The notes beneath the pieces are model-generated. The model was not told where the DNA came from, made no database searches, and saw only the letters and a list, made by a program, of their open reading frames with translations. A stretch of DNA of 58,488 nucleotides from JACRAO01 sp964490895 (lineage in GTDB: Bacteria > Bdellovibrionota > UBA1018). Location: contig CAZBEI010000111.1 of assembly GCA_964490895.1 (NCBI GenBank), positions 1 through 58,488 on the forward strand. The letters are read 5' to 3'. Positions 50,878 to 58,488 of this stretch are shown here, piece by piece (within the stretch, counting starts at the first letter, position 1; every line of letters starts with the position of its first letter). The position numbers and the translations under genes are program-made.

Positions 50878-52440
50878 TCAGCTATTTACCACAGTTTTTT
50901 TAATTTTGCTCAAACCAATGCTCAAAGAAAGCCAAAAAAAGAGAGAGGATGGAGAGTAAAGAACTCCTTCGGACACAAAAAAACCACCGACTAAACTAGA
51001 CAGAGGACCTATAGCACAAGTCCAGATCAAGAGCCTTGAGTCATCTGGAATGTTTTTTGAAATTGCCTTTTTAATTAAATAAACAATAATAGAAAAAACT
51101 AAAACCAACCAAGACAAAGTGCCCAAAATCCCAATTTCTGTTATCAATGCTGCAATGGCATTATCTGTAAACATGTACCGCATTCCATAGGTCGTTTCTT
51201 GGGCAAATTGTTCAGCCCAAGGACCGCTGCTCGAACCTGTACGGGAAAGTCCAATTCCTAGAGGAATTTCTGAAATCAACCTTGTCCATTGCTCCACAAC
51301 ATCGCCTCTAGCGCTTCCATAGTGTTGAACATCCGAAAGAGTAGACATCCTCCTATTGAGTTGCAAAAACTGATCTGCGGTAATCAAACTTTCTGTCTCT
51401 CCTCCTATTTCCTGAAATCCAAATTGAGCATTCTGTTGCTGAATTTGCTTTAAAACCACTCCTGATATGTAACCCAGCAAGGAAATGACAGAGACTAAAA
51501 AGACAATGGCAACTACAATTTTTTTAGCCATATTTCTCTGCGGAAACAGGCATACGCCAAAAACCGAAAAAACAGAGAGAACAATGGCCATTCGTGTTTG
51601 ACAAAAAATAAGGGTTGGAATTGCAAACAAGAAAAATAAAACCGGAAGCAATTTGAATTTCATAGATTTATGTTCTACAAATAACAAATAGGTAGCAAAC
51701 GGAACATTGACATAAATCCATGTTGCAGGAGCAGCAGGAATCGCAGTTGTTCCAATGGGTCTGTAAAGATGATTAGAATATTTATCTGTATAATATTCTA
51801 AAAACGAGAAGTGAGTCAACTTTGCCAACACATTGACATAGTCCTTAAAAAAAAGATACTCGACTGTTGCAAAAATGGATTCAAATGTAGCCAAACCAAC
51901 CACCAAAACCAATAGTTTTAATATGTTTTCTTTATTTAAATGATGATAAGCCAGATAAAACAAAGTGATGCCACTGAAATAAACTTTATAACTTGCCAGC
52001 GAAGGCAGAAGAGCTTTCACGGGATTGAGTGCCATAAAGAGAGAGCTATTAAAAAGGGTCAACCCGAAAGGATTAAAAAACTGTAAAAAAATAAATATCG
52101 CATAAATCAGAAATAATGGAAAAAAGGGGGTCCTCTCAATCCTCAAAATACTGTTCCGCGAACTCTTGAAAGACCTAAACAGAAGCGTAAGAAGCACAAC
52201 ATCTTGGGCAACGTGCACAAAGTGGTGATAATGAGAAAACAATTTAAAAACTCCGTCTATAATCAGATAGATAAAAAGTCCAAAAATAGCCTCTTCGATG
52301 GGGAGAATCCACGACAGTCCAAAAACAAATAAACCAGAAAGAACAACCGCAGCTACCTTTAAGCCCAGCCCAAAAGCAATGACAGAAGCAAACACAATAC
52401 ATAAGACAAAATAGGTTATTTTTTCTTTATTGGTTTTCAA
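50878..52440 (-). CDS. O-antigen ligase/polymerase-like membrane protein (Wzy/WaaL type)
   Basis: 520 residues with about twelve membrane segments and a large periplasmic loop (about 340-425). FCQTRMAIVLSVFSV (near 295) corresponds to the Wzy_C conserved stretch. The family polymerises O-antigen or ligates it to lipid A. The start is TTG with a strong AAGGAGAGAGG before it. It sits next to a GT39-like protein. Polymerase versus ligase cannot be decided here. Confidence 0.78.
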   Translation of the reverse strand: MKTNKEKITYFVLCIVFASVIAFGLGLKVAAVVLSGLFVFGLSWILPIEEAIFGLFIYLIIDGVFKLFSHYHHFVHVAQDVVLLTLLFRSFKSSRNSILRIERTPFFPLFLIYAIFIFLQFFNPFGLTLFNSSLFMALNPVKALLPSLASYKVYFSGITLFYLAYHHLNKENILKLLVLVVGLATFESIFATVEYLFFKDYVNVLAKLTHFSFLEYYTDKYSNHLYRPIGTTAIPAAPATWIYVNVPFATYLLFVEHKSMKFKLLPVLFFLFAIPTLIFCQTRMAIVLSVFSVFGVCLFPQRNMAKKIVVAIVFLVSVISLLGYISGVVLKQIQQQNAQFGFQEIGGETESLITADQFLQLNRRMSTLSDVQHYGSARGDVVEQWTRLISEIPLGIGLSRTGSSSGPWAEQFAQETTYGMRYMFTDNAIAALITEIGILGTLSWLVLVFSIIVYLIKKAISKNIPDDSRLLIWTCAIGPLSSLVGGFFVSEGVLYSPSSLFFWLSLSIGLSKIKKTVVNS

Positions 52441-52504
52441 AGGACCTCTCTCCTTAAAAGATCGGAGTAAAAATGCCAGAAATTAAACAAAACAACAGGC
52501 GGCG

Positions 52505-53914
52505 TCAAATTCTTGGCAGTTCAAAAATCTCAAACATGGGATTGGCAAAAACGCGCTTTAGCCGCGTCGCATTTCTCTGAATAAAGGCGGGTTCAAAATC
52601 TCTCAATTCTGTCAACAATCCAGATTTAATAAAATGAGTGGCATGGATGGATTTAAAAAAATCAAACAACTCTGCATCCGATTTGGGCAAGAAGGCATTG
52701 GTCGAGGTCCTCTCAGCCAAGAGACTGATATGGGTCGGCCGGTCAAAAATAATCACATCTGTCATTTTCGTATGAGTCCGAACAAAATCAAACATTTCTG
52801 TGGCCAGGGGATGATCGGCCTCGTTCAGTTTTTTCCATTCTAACGTCGAGTATTTTGCCAAATAAACAAAGGACAAAATGACCAAGAAAGAATAGGCTAA
52901 CTTTTTACTAACCCACAAAGAATTGAGTAAAAACTGAAACCCATAATAAAAATACAATGGCGTAATGGGCAACAGCAGACGTATGCCAGGTGTGTACACC
53001 CAAAATAACAGGGGGATGGGGTAGGCCAGAAAGAAAACTTCACAGATCGTTATTTTGTTCTTAACTTGCCCTATAAAACCTAAAAGAGAAAAAATACTAA
53101 AGACCACAAACAAGATCTGCCGCCCTAAGGGCCAATATCCATTTTCAAAAAAAACAGAGGGCTGACCCGCATAAATCCTCAAATTAGTTAAAAATAAGTT
53201 GAAATCAATTTTAAAAAGTGGCAATTGAGTTTTTAAACTTTCTGCCTTTAGAACTAAACTTTGCAACAAAACAAACCCGAAAAATGCCAGCAAACAGCTC
53301 GTCGCGTAACGTGTTATTTTCTTATTCCTACAAAAATCATAAACAACAAAAACCAACACAAGCGTCAACGCGGTGTGCTTGGTGGCAAACAGCAAATAAA
53401 GAAAAAAACCACTCAAAATTCCAGATTTTATTTTTGACGAAGAGTCGTAGCCGAGCTCAATACAGTAAAGACATACATACGTTAAAAAAAGAAATAAAAT
53501 ATCTGCACCATATTCTTTGAGCTGGAGGCCCTTATAATTAAGTCCATAAAACAAAAGGAGTAAGACGAGATTAAAAAAAGGCATTTTTTTGTAAAAAGCA
53601 AGGCTCATTGCTAAAAGGGCTAGCATCATTAGAAAAACAGTCACTGTTTTTAAAGCAATCAAATCATTGCCAAATATTTTATAAATAGGTGCTAAAATCA
53701 GGGGATAGAGGGGGGGGTAAGACTTAGGGTGTAACGAAAGATGGGAGTTAAAAATAAAATGATTGTCGTTATAATCCACCCCTTCGGCTATATTTTTGGC
53801 ATGATGGATATAGGCTTGAAAATCAGTAATCCACAATTGCCCATCCTGAATTGTCAGTTTATAGACTATACCGATCGACAGAATAACAAGGAAAACAGAA
53901 AGAATCTGCTTCAT
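52505..53914 (-). CDS. GT39/PMT-like polytopic glycosyltransferase
   Basis: 469 residues with about ten membrane segments. TDFQAYIHHAKNIAEG (near residue 30) gives the acidic residue after the first helix typical of ArnT/PMT-type enzymes using polyprenyl-phosphate sugars, and YPPLYPLILAPIYKIFG follows. The donor may be supplied by the DPM-like GT2 at 56006, and the acceptor is likely lipid A or a surface glycan. It lies 64 bases before the O-antigen ligase-like gene. Confidence 0.75.
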   Translation of the reverse strand: MKQILSVFLVILSIGIVYKLTIQDGQLWITDFQAYIHHAKNIAEGVDYNDNHFIFNSHLSLHPKSYPPLYPLILAPIYKIFGNDLIALKTVTVFLMMLALLAMSLAFYKKMPFFNLVLLLLFYGLNYKGLQLKEYGADILFLFLTYVCLYCIELGYDSSSKIKSGILSGFFLYLLFATKHTALTLVLVFVVYDFCRNKKITRYATSCLLAFFGFVLLQSLVLKAESLKTQLPLFKIDFNLFLTNLRIYAGQPSVFFENGYWPLGRQILFVVFSIFSLLGFIGQVKNKITICEVFFLAYPIPLLFWVYTPGIRLLLPITPLYFYYGFQFLLNSLWVSKKLAYSFLVILSFVYLAKYSTLEWKKLNEADHPLATEMFDFVRTHTKMTDVIIFDRPTHISLLAERTSTNAFLPKSDAELFDFFKSIHATHFIKSGLLTELRDFEPAFIQRNATRLKRVFANPMFEIFELPRI

Positions 53915-53919
53915 TCAGG

Positions 53920-54759
53920 TCAACCCTCTTTTATCTTTCCACCAAATTTCCAAGAATTTCCATTCCTCATAATAATATAAGTGCTCAATGGGTCCACTTG
54001 CTCATAACTTTTGAGCCAATCAGAAACCGTCTCATAACTCAGATAGGCTGTTTGAGGGCTGACCAATTGATCAAATGCAACATGACAAAAAAAAGAAAAA
54101 TCTCTTTTTGCAATCCATAAACTATATTGATAAAGGGGGAGTTTTTTAAAAATAAAAATGTGTTTAAAGCGAAAGATGAGCTTTGCATACAAAAAAAAGA
54201 GCGCAGCAAGCGGTGCTGCAATTAAGTACTTTACAATCCACCAAGGAAAATGCGAAACAAGCATTCGTAAGGGGTCCACAAAAAACAAGATCAACATATT
54301 TCCTTCTCTCGCATATACCCAACAATGGAATTTGCCTCCCTTTTTTACATTTCGAATTACTGCATCCATCCCCTTTTTTGGCACTTTGAGATGATGCAGC
54401 ACGCCAATGCAATAAACCAAATCAAAACCAGGGCTTTGGTACTGCGTTAAATCTCCTTTTATGATTTTCCAGTTTTTAAATGAACCCAGAGACATGTTCT
54501 TCATTGCGGAATGAATGGAATCACCCAAGTCTATGCCCTCGAGCAAGGAGGGCTCCCACCGGCTCATATGAGCCAACAGACTCCCATTTCCACACCCTAA
54601 CTCTAGGACGTCTTTGCCCATCGCGTCGTTCTTTTGGAGGGGGCTGAGCCAGTCTTCGAATTGGTCTTGAGTATAAATCGAACCCAAAGGAAGGTTATTC
54701 CAGGAGGTTGAAAAAGCATCTGCCGTTTGTTGATCTTCAGAAGTTTTTATTTTTTCCAT
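53920..54759 (-). CDS. Class I SAM-dependent methyltransferase
   Basis: 279 residues. Motif I VLELGCGNGSLLAHM (near residue 49), an acidic motif II (EGIDLGDS) and FDLVYCIGVLHHLKVP (near 113) are typical of UbiG/Methyltransf_11 enzymes. A hydrophobic pair of segments (about 155-195) could bind the membrane. Acceptor unknown; the context suggests a surface-glycan sugar or lipid. It lies 5 bases upstream of the GT39-like gene. Confidence 0.83.
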   Translation of the reverse strand: MEKIKTSEDQQTADAFSTSWNNLPLGSIYTQDQFEDWLSPLQKNDAMGKDVLELGCGNGSLLAHMSRWEPSLLEGIDLGDSIHSAMKNMSLGSFKNWKIIKGDLTQYQSPGFDLVYCIGVLHHLKVPKKGMDAVIRNVKKGGKFHCWVYAREGNMLILFFVDPLRMLVSHFPWWIVKYLIAAPLAALFFLYAKLIFRFKHIFIFKKLPLYQYSLWIAKRDFSFFCHVAFDQLVSPQTAYLSYETVSDWLKSYEQVDPLSTYIIMRNGNSWKFGGKIKEG

Positions 54760-54876
54760 ATTTTATTTAATATAAGTAAACTTAAAGACTAGTTTCTCAA
54801 ATCCACACAACATTCAATTTCAGGGTAACACATTTTGATTAACCCATTCTATCACTTTTATTGAATCAAGCCTAAA

Positions 54877-54910
54877 ACCCCGGAGGCCACTTTTGGGTGG
54901 CCACCAGGGT
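54877..54910. other. Long imperfect hairpin in a divergent intergenic region
   Basis: ACCC-c-GG-a-GGCCAC, six-base centre, then GTGGCC-a-CC-a-GGGT: a 34-base inverted repeat broken only by two opposed mismatches, with A-runs on both sides. It lies between the divergent methyltransferase and epimerase genes, upstream of both, so it may be an operator or transcript start-proximal structure rather than a terminator. Confidence 0.5.
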
Positions 54911-54956
54911 AAAACAATTTTTCAAGGAATAAAACTTTTAGGAAATATAAATTAAT

Positions 54957-54985
54957 TTGTCATGAACCCTGTATTTTGATAAACT
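54957..54985 (+). promoter_or_regulatory. Promoter of the epimerase gene
   Basis: TTGTCA (54957-54962) and TAAACT (54980-54985), 17 bases apart. Transcription would start near 54992, five bases before the ATG at 54997. Confidence 0.5.
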
Positions 54986-54996
54986 ACAACCATTCA

Positions 54997-55968
54997 ATGG
55001 AACACTATTTTGTCACAGGAAGTGCAGGCTTCATTGGGTTTCACTTGGCCCAAAAGCTACTCGCGAAAGGGCATAAAGTCATTGGACTAGACAACCTCAA
55101 TCCATACTATTCCGTCAGCCTAAAAGAAGCTCGAAATTCTATTTTATTAGAAAATCATAATTATACCTTTTTTAAAAACGACCTCTGTGAAAAAGAGATT
55201 ATTAGAAAAATTTTTAGCCAGTATCCGATCAGAGCTGTTTTTCATATCGCCGCACAAGCTGGAGTACGTTATAGTTTAGAAAACCCAGAAGTTTACCTAA
55301 AGAGCAACATAGAGGGTACCCTTTGCATCCTAGAAGCTGTTCGTTTTATGAAAAACACTCCTCACATTTTCATGGCTTCTTCGAGTTCTGTTTATGGACT
55401 TACAAAAAACTACCCCTTTAAAGAAGAGGACCCTGCAAACGAGCCCATCAGTTTCTATGGAGCAACAAAGCGGGCAAACGAACTCATGGGGTATACTTAT
55501 TCGCATTTATTTGGTTTAAAAATTACAATGATGAGATTTTTTACCGTTTATGGTCCCTGGGGAAGACCCGACATGGCCCCCTTTAAGTTTGTGAAATCGG
55601 CCGTCGAAAACAAAGAAATTGAGGTATTTAACCAAGGAAATATGATTCGCGATTTTACTTATATAGATGACATTATTGATGGAATTTTAAGTTTAAATAA
55701 AGCCCGAATAAATGTTCAGTTGCCCCTTTTTGACATTTTTAACATCGGTTGCTCTAAGCCCAGAACCCTCATGGAATTTATTTCTAGCATAGAAACAGTT
55801 TTAGAAAAAAAAATAAAACAAAAGCTTCTTCCTGCTCAACCTGGAGATGTCGACAAAACTTATGCAGATATTACTAAAATAAATCAGTTTTGTGGTTACT
55901 CTCCAAAAGTTTCGCTTCAAGAGGGAATGCGAAGTTTTATCCATTGGTATCAAAATTTTTATAAATAA
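54997..55968 (+). CDS. NAD-dependent sugar epimerase, UDP-glucuronate 4-epimerase-like
   Basis: 323 residues from the ATG at 54997. The TTG at 54976 would add seven residues but lies in the promoter. Rossmann motif VTGSAGFIG (residues 5-13), NPYY block after GLDNLN (near 41) as in UDP-glucuronate epimerases, SSSSVYG (near 126) and YGATK (near 150) with the catalytic Tyr and Lys. It probably makes UDP-galacturonate or a related sugar for the surface glycan. No Shine-Dalgarno is seen. Confidence 0.85.
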   Translation: MEHYFVTGSAGFIGFHLAQKLLAKGHKVIGLDNLNPYYSVSLKEARNSILLENHNYTFFKNDLCEKEIIRKIFSQYPIRAVFHIAAQAGVRYSLENPEVYLKSNIEGTLCILEAVRFMKNTPHIFMASSSSVYGLTKNYPFKEEDPANEPISFYGATKRANELMGYTYSHLFGLKITMMRFFTVYGPWGRPDMAPFKFVKSAVENKEIEVFNQGNMIRDFTYIDDIIDGILSLNKARINVQLPLFDIFNIGCSKPRTLMEFISSIETVLEKKIKQKLLPAQPGDVDKTYADITKINQFCGYSPKVSLQEGMRSFIHWYQNFYK

Positions 55969-56005
55969 ATGGCAGCTAAAATCCGAAGAGGAGTGACGGG
56001 GGCCT

Positions 56006-57022
56006 ATGGACATCACTCTAATTTTGCCTGTCTTCAATGAGCGTCAAAACCTACCTCCTCTTTTTAAAGAAATTGAAGATGTTTTAGTAAACTATTCAAA
56101 ATCATTCGAAATTATTGCTATAGACGATGGAAGCACCGACGGGAGCTCGCAGTACCTCCAAGAACTGGCTCTGAATAAACCTTATTTAAAAGTCATTTTT
56201 TTTCGAAAAAACAGCGGACAAACCGCAGCATTTGACGCTGGGTTCCGAATGGCAAGTGGTCAAATCATTGTCACTTTAGACTCAGATAGACAAAACGACC
56301 CCCACGACATCCCAAAAATGATTGCCCTGCTTGATCAAGGCTATGATTTTGTCGCAGGGTGGCGAAAAAACAGAAAAGACGGATTCTTTTTAAGGATTTT
56401 TCCGTCCCTCCTAGCAAACTGGTTTATTAGAACTATCACTGGGACAAAAATTCATGATCTGGGGTGTTCCCTCAAGGTTTATCGCAAGGAAATCACAGAT
56501 GAGCTCCGACTGCATGGCGAAATGCATAGATTCTTGGGTGTGCTGGTAGAAGGCCTCGGAGCAAAAGTGATTGAGTTTGAAGTTCATCATCGAACAAGAG
56601 TATCTGGAAAATCAAAATATGGAATTACTCGCACATTTAAAGTAATTTTAGACTTAATTACAGTTTGGTTTATGCAAAGTTACCGTTCAAAACCTATTTA
56701 TGTTTTTGGTGGAATTGGCCTTTTACTCCTCAACTGTGGTTTTTTTTCTTCCCTCTGGATTCTTTATCAAAAGTTTGAACTTGGAATATGGGTTCATAAA
56801 AACCCCCTCTTTAGCTTAGCTGTGATGTTTATTGTTTTAGGAGTACAGTTTTTAGGAATGGGTTTAATAGCAGAAATGATTATTCGCACTTATTTTGAAT
56901 CTCTCAATAAATATACTTATTCTATTGCTAGCTTTGTTGGATTTCCGAAAAACAAGTTGCCTTCAAATATTTATAATTTAAACCCTCTTCCTTCAAATAC
57001 TCGGATGAAAAAAACCATTTAA
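56006..57022 (+). CDS. DPM1/ArnC-like GT2 glycosyltransferase
   Basis: 338 residues. GT2 domain (1-215) with the DDGSTDGSSQ and DSDRQNDPHD motifs (near 35 and 92) and two C-terminal membrane helices (about 236-258 and 271-294). Such enzymes load a sugar onto polyprenyl phosphate, supplying membrane enzymes such as GT39 or GT22 types. It lies 37 bases after the epimerase gene and 6 before asnB. Sugar unknown. Confidence 0.86.
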   Translation: MDITLILPVFNERQNLPPLFKEIEDVLVNYSKSFEIIAIDDGSTDGSSQYLQELALNKPYLKVIFFRKNSGQTAAFDAGFRMASGQIIVTLDSDRQNDPHDIPKMIALLDQGYDFVAGWRKNRKDGFFLRIFPSLLANWFIRTITGTKIHDLGCSLKVYRKEITDELRLHGEMHRFLGVLVEGLGAKVIEFEVHHRTRVSGKSKYGITRTFKVILDLITVWFMQSYRSKPIYVFGGIGLLLLNCGFFSSLWILYQKFELGIWVHKNPLFSLAVMFIVLGVQFLGMGLIAEMIIRTYFESLNKYTYSIASFVGFPKNKLPSNIYNLNPLPSNTRMKKTI

Positions 57023-57028
57023 ACAAAT

Positions 57029-58488
57029 ATGTGTGGAATCGCAGGTTATATAAGCAGCCAAAACAAATGGGATTCTAAGTCTCTCATCGACTCTATGATG
57101 AATAAAATTTCGCATAGGGGACCTGACGGCTCCGGAAAGTGGGAATCTACATCTCACCCATGGAAAATTATTTTAGGACACCAACGCCTTTCCATTATTG
57201 ACCTTGAAGGTGGCGCTCAACCCATGCCCAACGAAGACGGCTCTCTCCGAATCACTTATAACGGTGAAATTTATAATTTTATTGAACTCAGAAAAAATCT
57301 AATCGAAAAAAATCACCACTTCAAAACTCGCAGCGACACTGAAGTTCTGATTCACCATTACGAAGAATTTGGCATAAAAGGGCTGGATCAGCTCAACGGC
57401 ATGTTTGCCTTTGCCCTTTGGGATCAAAAGGAGAGCCAACTTCTTCTCGCCAGAGATCGAGCTGGAATCAAGCCTCTCTATTATGCCCCACTTCCCTGTG
57501 GTGGCATCGCTTTCGCTTCTGAATTGACAGCAATTCTTTGCCATCCTGCTATTTCAAAAAAACTTTCTAACCAAGCACTACGTTCTTATTTTTTCAGTGA
57601 TTATATTTCACCTCCAGAAACAATGATTGAGGGGGTTCATAAACTTCAACCTGGACATTTTGTGATTTGGAAAAACGGCCTCCTATCTGTACCCACTTCT
57701 TATTGGAGCATCCAATCCATTCAACCCATGAAAAACAAGATAGACCCTGAGTTTTTAGCTTCGAAAACTTTAGGTGTTTTATCAGCTGCCGTAAAAAATC
57801 AAATGATTTCTGATGTTCCAATTGGGGTTTTCCTAAGTGGTGGAATTGATTCATCGACCATTGCGGCATTAGCACAACAACACTCTTCGGCACCAGTACT
57901 CACATTTTCCATTGGTTTTGAAGAAGCCTCTTTTGACGAGATCCATTTTGCTCGATTGCTTGCTAAGCACATCGGATCTCACCACATAGAAAAAACTTTA
58001 AACGAATCTATTTTACTGGACACGCTGCATGAAGCACTCAATCAACTGGACGAACCGTTGGCTGATCCCTCCTTTATTCCCACTTTTCTTCTTTCTGGAG
58101 TTGCATCAAAATACGTAAAAGTTGCGCTGGGTGGAGACGGAGCAGATGAGCTGTGGGCAGGATATCCAACTTATTTGGCCTATATTTATGGTAACTATTA
58201 TTCAAAACTTCCTCGCCTCATAAGAGATAAACTGATTTCCCCTTTAGTTTCCTCTCTACCCGTTCTCGACGCCTATCAAAGCTTTGAATGGAAAGCCAAA
58301 AGGTTTACACAACGGTGGGATGACAACACTTTTCTGCGGCATTTGAGATGGATGTCAAATTTAGACCTAGATGATTTGGACTTAGCTATCCCACATCACA
58401 ACACCCCTCCACATTCTCTTTCTTTAGCTCAACCCCTCTTCGAAGACGAACTCAATTCATTATTAGCTTTGGACTTTAGGACCTACTT
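57029..58488 (+). CDS. asnB: AsnB-type glutamine amidotransferase (partial, runs off the edge)
   Basis: At least 486 codons, open to the window edge (the family is usually 600-650). The catalytic Cys2 follows the Met (MCGIAGYIS), with RGPDGSGKWE and YNGEIYNF in the glutaminase domain and the synthetase P-loop SGGIDSS near residue 270. It makes asparagine, or in glycan clusters amidates a sugar acid or other acceptor; the cluster position, not sequence, suggests the latter. Begins 6 bases after the GT2 gene. Confidence 0.9.
   Translation, partial: MCGIAGYISSQNKWDSKSLIDSMMNKISHRGPDGSGKWESTSHPWKIILGHQRLSIIDLEGGAQPMPNEDGSLRITYNGEIYNFIELRKNLIEKNHHFKTRSDTEVLIHHYEEFGIKGLDQLNGMFAFALWDQKESQLLLARDRAGIKPLYYAPLPCGGIAFASELTAILCHPAISKKLSNQALRSYFFSDYISPPETMIEGVHKLQPGHFVIWKNGLLSVPTSYWSIQSIQPMKNKIDPEFLASKTLGVLSAAVKNQMISDVPIGVFLSGGIDSSTIAALAQQHSSAPVLTFSIGFEEASFDEIHFARLLAKHIGSHHIEKTLNESILLDTLHEALNQLDEPLADPSFIPTFLLSGVASKYVKVALGGDGADELWAGYPTYLAYIYGNYYSKLPRLIRDKLISPLVSSLPVLDAYQSFEWKAKRFTQRWDDNTFLRHLRWMSNLDLDDLDLAIPHHNTPPHSLSLAQPLFEDELNSLLALDFRTY

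Overview
The window is a gene-dense, AT-rich chromosomal segment of a Gram-negative bacterium. Gene content and order point to the Bdellovibrionota / former-Deltaproteobacteria neighbourhood; this is inference. The pointers are rpsB-tsf-pyrH-frr-uppS-cdsA-rseP-tsaB followed by psd/pssA, a J-like/helix-turn-helix protein beside a MinD/ParA-type ATPase, a CFI-box-CTERM protein, a subtilase with a CUB-like tail, and many lineage-specific secreted proteins. No rRNA, CRISPR array, insertion sequence or prophage was seen. One tRNA (Leu, CAA) is present.

Layout. (1) 1-2.7 kb: four orphan secreted proteins lying between two direct copies of a ~34-bp palindrome-containing repeat. (2) 2.7-6.5 kb, minus: DUF1761 membrane protein, pgeF, rluD-like, J-like/HTH protein, MinD/ParA ATPase. 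(3) 6.5-8.5 kb, plus: a SEC59/DGK1-like lipid kinase and a secreted protein, each preceded by a sigma-54-type -24/-12 sequence. (4) 8.5-28.4 kb, minus: a tightly packed run from rpsB to mutS2 covering translation (rpsB, tsf, frr, truA, tsaB, tig, rsfS, obg), phospholipid and isoprenoid synthesis (uppS, cdsA, pssA, psd), rseP, asd, nadD, a GT22-type glycosyltransferase, and an embedded CFI-box-CTERM plus outer-membrane protein pair. (5) 28.7-32.8 kb: an IMPDH/GMP reductase, a GT4 glycosyltransferase, a HigBA/RelE-type toxin-antitoxin pair and an FHA-sigma-54 activator. (6) 32.9-39.7 kb, plus: a small membrane protein with an LD-carboxypeptidase, tRNA-Leu, a Cys-repeat secreted protein, accA-gmk-spoT, with a FliL-like protein on the minus strand. 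(7) 39.7-50.9 kb, minus: coiled-coil secreted protein, subtilase, recJ, secF-secD-yajC, tgt, a metallo-beta-lactamase-fold hydrolase, two related small secreted proteins, queA. (8) 50.9-58.5 kb: a surface-polysaccharide region (Wzy/WaaL-like protein, GT39-like protein, methyltransferase, UDP-glucuronate epimerase-like protein, DPM-like GT2, and an AsnB-type amidotransferase cut by the window edge).

How it works together. Region 4 couples ribosome biogenesis to membrane building: cdsA makes CDP-diacylglycerol, pssA and psd turn it into phosphatidylethanolamine, and uppS makes the lipid carrier used by envelope glycan enzymes such as those in region 8. The sec genes, rseP, the LD-carboxypeptidase, the subtilase and the many signal-peptide proteins fit a cell that invests heavily in its envelope and secretion. 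Convergent genes abut or overlap at their stop codons, and several predicted promoters lie so close to start codons that leaderless mRNAs are likely.
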